Assembly (NCBI GenBank): GCA_026873275.1
Contig: JANTUC010000018.1
Span: forward strand, 372,001-436,000
DNA from: Pseudopithomyces maydicus
Lineage: Eukaryota > Ascomycota > Dothideomycetes > Pleosporales > Didymosphaeriaceae
DNA: 64,000 bases
Reading direction: 5' to 3'
Shown here: piece after piece, positions 58,546-64,000 of the stretch
Layout: the number at the start of each line of letters is the position of its first letter
How positions within the stretch are numbered: position 1 is the first letter of the stretch
Notes under the pieces: generated by a model
Seen by the model: only the letters and a program-made list of their open reading frames with translations
Databases searched by the model: none
What the model was told of the DNA's origin: nothing
Translations under genes and position numbers: made by a program

Positions 58546-60935
58546 AATTAATTACATTGCCAATTCGGTAGGTAGATACTTAGGTCAGTGGGTGAGATGG
58601 TGGCTGAAGGGGGTTTCGGGTCGGCGTGGTTTGGTCCAGATGGCTAGGGTCTAGACGGTTGGCGGGAAAGTATCACTTTTTGAAATTGGGAGTACATGGT
58701 GGAGAGGAGGTAAGGCAAACGGAGGTGTTTGATGGAGCGAGCTTTTCGTCATTGTGCAGGTGGGGTCAACCATTTAGGTGGGTGGACTCGGCCTGGGGTT
58801 TAATTGCCGTAGTCGACCCGGGTCGGACGAGAGTTAGGCGGGCTATTCATAGGGGAGGCGTTACGCTTGTGGTTGTCTGTTTGCCGCGGGAGCGTTTCGT
58901 GTCATTGTGGGCGAGTGCAATGGGTTGGGTTGGGAGAATACAATCGTCTGGCATGATGCTGGGAAGGGGGTGTGAATGTCACCAGTGGTGGCTTTGCGCC
59001 TTCGATGCGATGATGATTATGCGTGGATGGCGATCAGCAAGGCCGCTTGCGAGGCAAGTGGAAGTTTCAATGTTATCGTCTCAGACAGCCTCGTCGACTA
59101 ACGAAGTCGTGCTACGTTTCGCCGGTGTCTACTCCCTTGGCACAGTAACATCGGGTCGCGGATCTCGTGGTCTAGAAAAAAATCATCAAACGAGGTCGAC
59201 GGCGAGCATGATCCGACCCGTGGGCCCAGGAACGCTTCTCTGCGCGCCGGCGTGCGTACCAGCGCCAGCAGAGCGCGCGACCGTCGTCCAGCTAATCTGC
59301 CATCTCATAATGCGAACCACGGATCCGCTTTACATCACCAGTACAAGCGTGTGCACCGTCTCCCGCTCTAACGTTCCCCTGCATCCGTCGATAGGGAGAG
59401 AGAGAAGGGGAAAAAAACCCTCCGATGGTCTTCGGTCATGTGCCCCCCTTGAGTGCAAAAAAAATAAATTGGACCACGTCGTGGACTCCGAGGGCCCGTG
59501 GTGACGGCTCCTCAAGGCGTAGCGAAGTTTGGCAATTTGGGTGCCACGGTCCACTGCCAGCCAATCGATTAGCTAAGAGCTGAGTTGCACTTCAATAGAG
59601 ATAGGAATGCAGGGTGTCGATCTTGAAGATCATGGTTGCTGGGCCACAGCGTTTTGCCACATCCCACCTGTCAGTGTGGCGAGTGAGGGCGCACTCGCCA
59701 CAGCGGCCCGGTAAACTGAGGCGTCCAAACGACTGCGAGCAGCTTGCGCGTAAGTACGGCAGTGGGTGCGAAGCGAGATGGCAGTGCATGCTGTGGGTGG
59801 AGGTTGCTATAGGTTCGTCGGAGACAGCGAGTTTTGGAGGCTGGTGAAGACGGCCCGAGGGGGCCTCTGGAGGGGGAATACGCGTCCTTGTCGCCACGGG
59901 GTCGTCGGCGAGCTCTTCGTCGGTGCTCTCGCGCCGTGCAACGGTTGCGAGCCCCTCCTCTGTGCGCAACAGGCGGTGTGAAGCACTGCGCTGTACTGCT
60001 CGTCGTCGCATTCTGATATGGTCGGAAAGGGTATAACGCGTTGCGGCTTTTCGTCGACTGACGACACCCACGCGAGCAAGCGACCCGAATGCGTGGACGT
60101 GGGGTTAAGCTTAAGGCGTGAGGGAGCTAGACTTGCACGGGGAAATAGTGATGTGCTCGTTCCGAATCTGTCACGTCTGCACTGCCACAGCCTGTCTGGT
60201 TCGCTGCCGACGGGCTGGCCTGCATGCGCTCATCCCCAGCCAACACTGACTGACCAACTGCCCCGGCAAGCGCTGCATGCCTCCAGGGCTAGTCCCGCGT
60301 CACGACGAAGCAGATGCGTAGGATGCGAGAATTTTGGTAAAATAGCACTTGTAAATTCGCGGTAAAGGGACCCTCCCACATGGCTCAATTTTTCGGCATG
60401 ATCGCCGATCGCAGGGATATCGACATCGTGGAAAGCCCGCACGCGAATCTCAGAATCGCCGCCGCTTTAGCCAGACGAGCCCAGGGCAACCGTTTGATGG
60501 GTCCCGTGACTTGCCCCATCCTTGTCGGTGCTCATTTCATCGTGCATTAGACAGTAAGCTCTTCTAGTCGCCTGGTGGAAAATACGGCGCTGCTTGTTCC
60601 TCCCCCTTTTCTTTTGGCGCCCGAGGGCACAACATGCGTCCAGCTTGGCTGTTTGCGATGGTCATGTTGTAATATTGCGCCAGCTCCATCGCCGGCATCT
60701 GGGTCACGAGTCTGGAATGTATGCAAGCGCGTGCATGAATGCCGCGAGTCCAGAGCGCCGCCTCAGCATGCGTTTCGGGCGCGCTCCGTTTCGCTGGCCC
60801 AGTGTTTCAGACACCCACTCGCATGGCGCCATGTGACGTCGTGAGCAGACTGCTTCCTCTGACCGCATCTTCGCCTACATTTGTGTCGTGGACCAATCAA
60901 AAAAGTGTCGCGGAAAACATGCTCGAGCTCCACTA

Positions 60936-61800
60936 TCAGGACGGCCGTAAGCGCCGAATGGGATGGGGTGGCTTCGAATCTGCGCTGCATCCGTCAGAAT
61001 TGGCATGCAGCCCGACGTGCAGGGTAAGCTGGAATACTGCCGGTTGGTCGAAGCGTCCGTCAATATGGACGCACACAGAAAACATCGTACCATCTTCAGC
61101 CTGAGCGCATAAACGGCACAGCCCATGGGGTAAGACCGATCCGACGGTAGCGACCAAGACATGTGCTCGGATTCGGACCTTTTGACGGCCCTGCTGCTCG
61201 ATGAGGATGCTGGCAGAGCACTGATCATGATAATCGCCCTTGGACCCCGATGCCCAGGCGGTAACGGCGCGGAAGTAGCCTTCCGCCGACCATACCCTGA
61301 CCGGTTGCTTGTTATACAAGGCATCAGATAAGATCTCCTGGGAGGGGACCGCCGTGATAAACTTTAGACGCAATTGATATGTGGCGTCTCTTATGAGCTC
61401 GATCGGGACCAGGTTTTCCAACAACCAGGACAGAGATGGATCACCACAAACTATTTGGACGGAGCACTTTCTCGAATGGTGGCCTTGGAACCATTGAATG
61501 GGTCCTAATCGAGTATCGGATAGCCGGCATGCAGTATCACTGTTCTCAAAGCAACTCGATAGTGGCGCCAGTTCCTCCTACGAGCAACCCTCGGCTCGGA
61601 CTCGGCTCCAGCGAATTACGGCATCATTCTCGGACACAGTACATACGAAGAACAGATCTTCATTGATTCCACATGGTGTCGTGAAAAGAAGGCAAAAATC
61701 AATAGTGACAGCGGCCGGCGATGACAAGGGACAGCCCTCGCGGTGCCTTATCAGAACATCGACCGAGATTGTGGCGTTGACATTTGCCGTCAACTTCGGG
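60936..61800 (-). pseudogene. Possible decayed gene: one long frame with a single internal stop
   Basis: On the minus strand one frame is open for about 288 codons from 61800 to 60936 except for one TAG at 61580-61578. Both halves look protein-like (ISVDVLIRHREGCPLSSPAA; VPIELIRDATYQLRLKFITA; GYFRAVTAWASGSKGDYHDQ; VRIRAHVLVATVGSVLPHGL). No ATG precedes the first half in frame. I do not recognise a family. It may be a gene with one nonsense change, a spliced gene whose intron covers the stop, or chance. Confidence 0.35.
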
Positions 61801-62778
61801 GGCGGTCATGCAGCTCAGCTGTCAGCACCCGAGCAAACTATTGGATTTTTGAAGACCAAAGGAACAAGCGATATGCGGTATAGAACAGTGGCGATATCTA
61901 GTAGGTGTTCAAGTCCAGTCCTCCCCTGCTTTAGTGTGTTATACATGCTCGCCTATATGGATAGATGTTTTCAGCTTAGCTTGGATAATATCTTAACTCT
62001 TTTCGATGAGCAACTCAAGTAGTGGTAGAATAGGCGTACTTGGTATAGTGTGCTGTATCATGTGTCTGTCACGTTTTGCCTATTGTTCTGGTGCACCTTC
62101 ATCTGATCAATCTGTTGTGTTTGATCTGCCACTGGCTATTGTCGGTATGATATGTGATTAGGTCCTCACAACATTGATAGATAGACCATCTGTCTCATGT
62201 GTTACTCAACCTTTGGTAGAATGCCCTTTCTGTTGCATGGTTTTTGACCACTATCATATTCTCCAATGTATCATCAAGATAGCTTAGCTATTTGCATCGA
62301 AGACGTTAGGATTACGCATCCCCAACCTGATTCACTGAGCTCGATGACCTTGGGAGAAGCTTGGTTACCTAATCTCTTGATATTGTTTCGACTACCGCAT
62401 GTATCTGCTTACGCAAGAACTCGTAATAACTTCAATAATCCTTCCATTGCTTTCGAATTGTTCTCTCTTCATGGAATATGTTCAGTGAGGCCGTTGACAA
62501 AGAGAGAATAAGTACGCTTCAATGAGTAATTGAAACATTGAAATCCACACACATGATATCAACATGCGAATCATTTTTCTCTTCTACTAAGGCAAGGAAT
62601 GTGAATCTTTAGCTTTGTTCCGTAAAACGTACAGTCTCGGCCTGTTCATTATCGTGAAGATCTGACCAGGTCATTCCGACACCAGCCAGTAACAAACCAG
62701 ACTCAATATGAGAGAGTAGATGGAATTGATGAAAGGGCGGAGGTGATACCAACTCTTTATGTACGCCACTTTTTCTAC

Positions 62779-62868
62779 CGTCACAAGAGGGGAGACAGCT
62801 TTTTCTTCCACCATTTGCATCTAGCCAGCTCCAAACTCAGCTGCTACTTTTTCCAAACACAAAACATG
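62779..62868 (+). repeat. Diverged direct repeat, copy A
   Basis: Begins GTCACAAGAGGGGAGACAGC and ends in AAACACAAAACATG. It aligns along its length with 63152-63241, and its last 33 bases with 37059-37091. Confidence 0.65.
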
Positions 62869-63151
62869 TACCAACAGCTTATCGACTTTGAACCCCCAAA
62901 TCTGAACTCCACAGTCCTATCTAATCTACCCTTGATGATGTTTCATCTTCATAAAGTCTTCTTATTTACTCAGTATTGATGATGTCTGGATGCATCTGAG
63001 TTGACAAGTCCAAGAGCTCGCTTCAACGTTCTACATCATGAACGTGGATTCAGAACACGGCAATAGAGACCCGCAAACTCACGCCGATACTGTTTTCCAG
63101 GGAGAATGTCCTCGTATTTTCATTGTCGTCCACAACTCATAGTTAACGTAC

Positions 63152-63241
63152 AGTCATAAGAGGGGATGCCAGTTTTTTCTCTATCCATTTTCATCTAGTC
63201 AGCCACTCTGTTGCCACCTTTCCCAAAACAAATCATCATGG
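63152..63241 (+). repeat. Diverged direct repeat, copy B
   Basis: Begins GTCATAAGAGGGGATGCCAG and ends near AAATCATCATGG. Shares order and most positions with copy A (for example TTTTCATCTAGTCAGC against TTTGCATCTAGCCAGC). Confidence 0.65.
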
Positions 63242-64000
63242 TGCACGTAAGATGGAATCCAGGTTGATCTCGTCACCTCTAGAGGCAGTGCACCCTTTCG
63301 AATACAACGACAGATCTAGAAGTCTCTGTATTAAACTTCTGACCAGGAAAAGCTCTCTCCCTCTCCCTCTAATAGACAATGGAGTCGTAGTTGTTTCAGG
63401 GCTGGTCAGTTACCACGCATCACTTCCTCTTGAATCACCTGGGCACTTTGCAACCACAGCTTATTAAGATGTTACTGAAGCGCTTAAATTCTGCAAAACT
63501 ATTCCATACATCGTTTTGCTCGAGCAGCCAGATGTTGTCGTGTGATCGTACTTGCCAATCCATTGTCAAGCCAAAGTAATGACCACCGTTGCATTCTCCT
63601 TTTTTAAGCCAAATTACAAACTTCGGTAGATGGTGTTGAAAAGCCTGGTACACTATGATTGAGACAGTTTTGTAGATATCAGTATATGTAAAGGTGTATA
63701 CTACTGTGTCTTGATGGTTGTCAATCACTATATGGCGTATGAGTTGGTGAGATTTGTCCTTGGGCACATGGTCAACTCTGATAACTTGTGCGAAGTGATA
63801 CCACTTGATTGAGGCTGATCGCATGCCATGCTGTTAACTTCAATGCTTCTGAGTCATGGTGTATCTCATTCGATTCCATGTCCTGTAGATTGATACTCTC
63901 GATCGTAACTACTGAATCCGCTAGGAGTATACGATGTGGCCGTCATTTCTAAAAAGGCAGAAGATACATCATTAGCTCGCATGAGTTTCTCTTTTAGCAA

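Larger units (their letters stand above)
56586..60935. other. Gene-poor region with microsatellites
   Basis: 4.3 kb without a supported gene. It has several microsatellites (57755-58147, 58455-58545). The longest open frame, 58626-59504 on the plus strand, has no domain I recognise and atypical composition (Trp- and Gly-rich), so I leave it out. Confidence 0.45.
61801..64000. other. AT-richer end of the window with diverged repeats
   Basis: 2.2 kb with lower GC content than the rest and two related 90-base segments (62779-62868, 63152-63241). Open frames are short or uninterpretable; a 129-codon frame at 63435-63824 (minus) is unassigned. It may be a decayed multicopy element. Confidence 0.45.

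Noticed and set aside
58626..59504. 292-codon open frame on the plus strand
   Set aside because: Composition is unlike the other proteins (many Trp, Gly, Arg), no domain or splice partner is visible, and the GC-rich region has few stops by chance.

Overview
The window is nuclear DNA of a filamentous ascomycete (Pezizomycotina; Dothideomycetes is my best guess, not proven). Its genes are split by short introns of about 44 to 110 bases with GTRNGT donors and CTAAC-like branch sites. It encodes fungal hallmark proteins: an AA9 lytic polysaccharide monooxygenase, a NoxB-type NADPH oxidase, a CrnA-type nitrate transporter, a LaeA-like methyltransferase, a CON-10 protein and a fungal CP2 transcription factor. 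I rebuilt exon structures by hand; for most genes the exons sum to a whole number of codons and splice conserved motifs together.

Layout. 0.3-11.2 kb: Mpv17/PMP22 membrane protein (-), hexokinase family protein (+), AA9 oxidase (-), MFS sugar transporter (+), an AT-rich island, then a metallo-beta-lactamase-fold hydrolase (+). 12.4-22 kb: NoxB (-), short-chain dehydrogenase (-), Emg1/Nep1 ribosome biogenesis methyltransferase (+), and a VOC (glyoxalase-fold) protein with a very long Ser/Arg-rich tail (+). 23.5-32.7 kb: an unrecognised protein (+), an F-box-like protein (+), a nitrate transporter (-) with GATA and NirA-type sites upstream, and a LaeA-like methyltransferase (-). 34.4-36.5 kb: CON-10-like stress protein (-) and uracil-DNA glycosylase (+) diverge from a 626-base promoter region that carries two MluI-box motifs. 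37.8-51.4 kb: an accessory-looking stretch with an F-box/LRR-like protein, a GNAT-ankyrin protein, a sulfotransferase-fold protein, an ankyrin protein, a BTB protein, a small secreted protein and a disordered coiled-coil protein. 53.8-56.6 kb: a CP2/grainyhead-type transcription factor. The last 7.4 kb is gene-poor, with microsatellites, diverged direct repeats and one interrupted reading frame.

The most important technical observation is that seven otherwise well-preserved genes (Mpv17, hexokinase, AA9, metallo-hydrolase, the 23.5 kb gene, uracil-DNA glycosylase, CP2) contain nine places where conserved protein sequence continues in another frame. All nine need one extra base, and all sit in or beside a run of C or G. 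This one-directional bias points to lost bases in GC homopolymers (assembly or polishing error) rather than gene decay. Automatic gene models will be truncated or mis-spliced there.

No CRISPR, rRNA, recognisable tRNA, intact transposon or classical secondary-metabolite cluster was seen. The genes look like an ordinary mix of housekeeping, carbon and nitrogen nutrition, redox signalling and lineage-specific functions rather than one pathway. The best candidates for undescribed biology are the VOC-tail fusion, the GNAT-ankyrin-Cys protein and the adaptor/ankyrin-rich 37.8-46 kb stretch.
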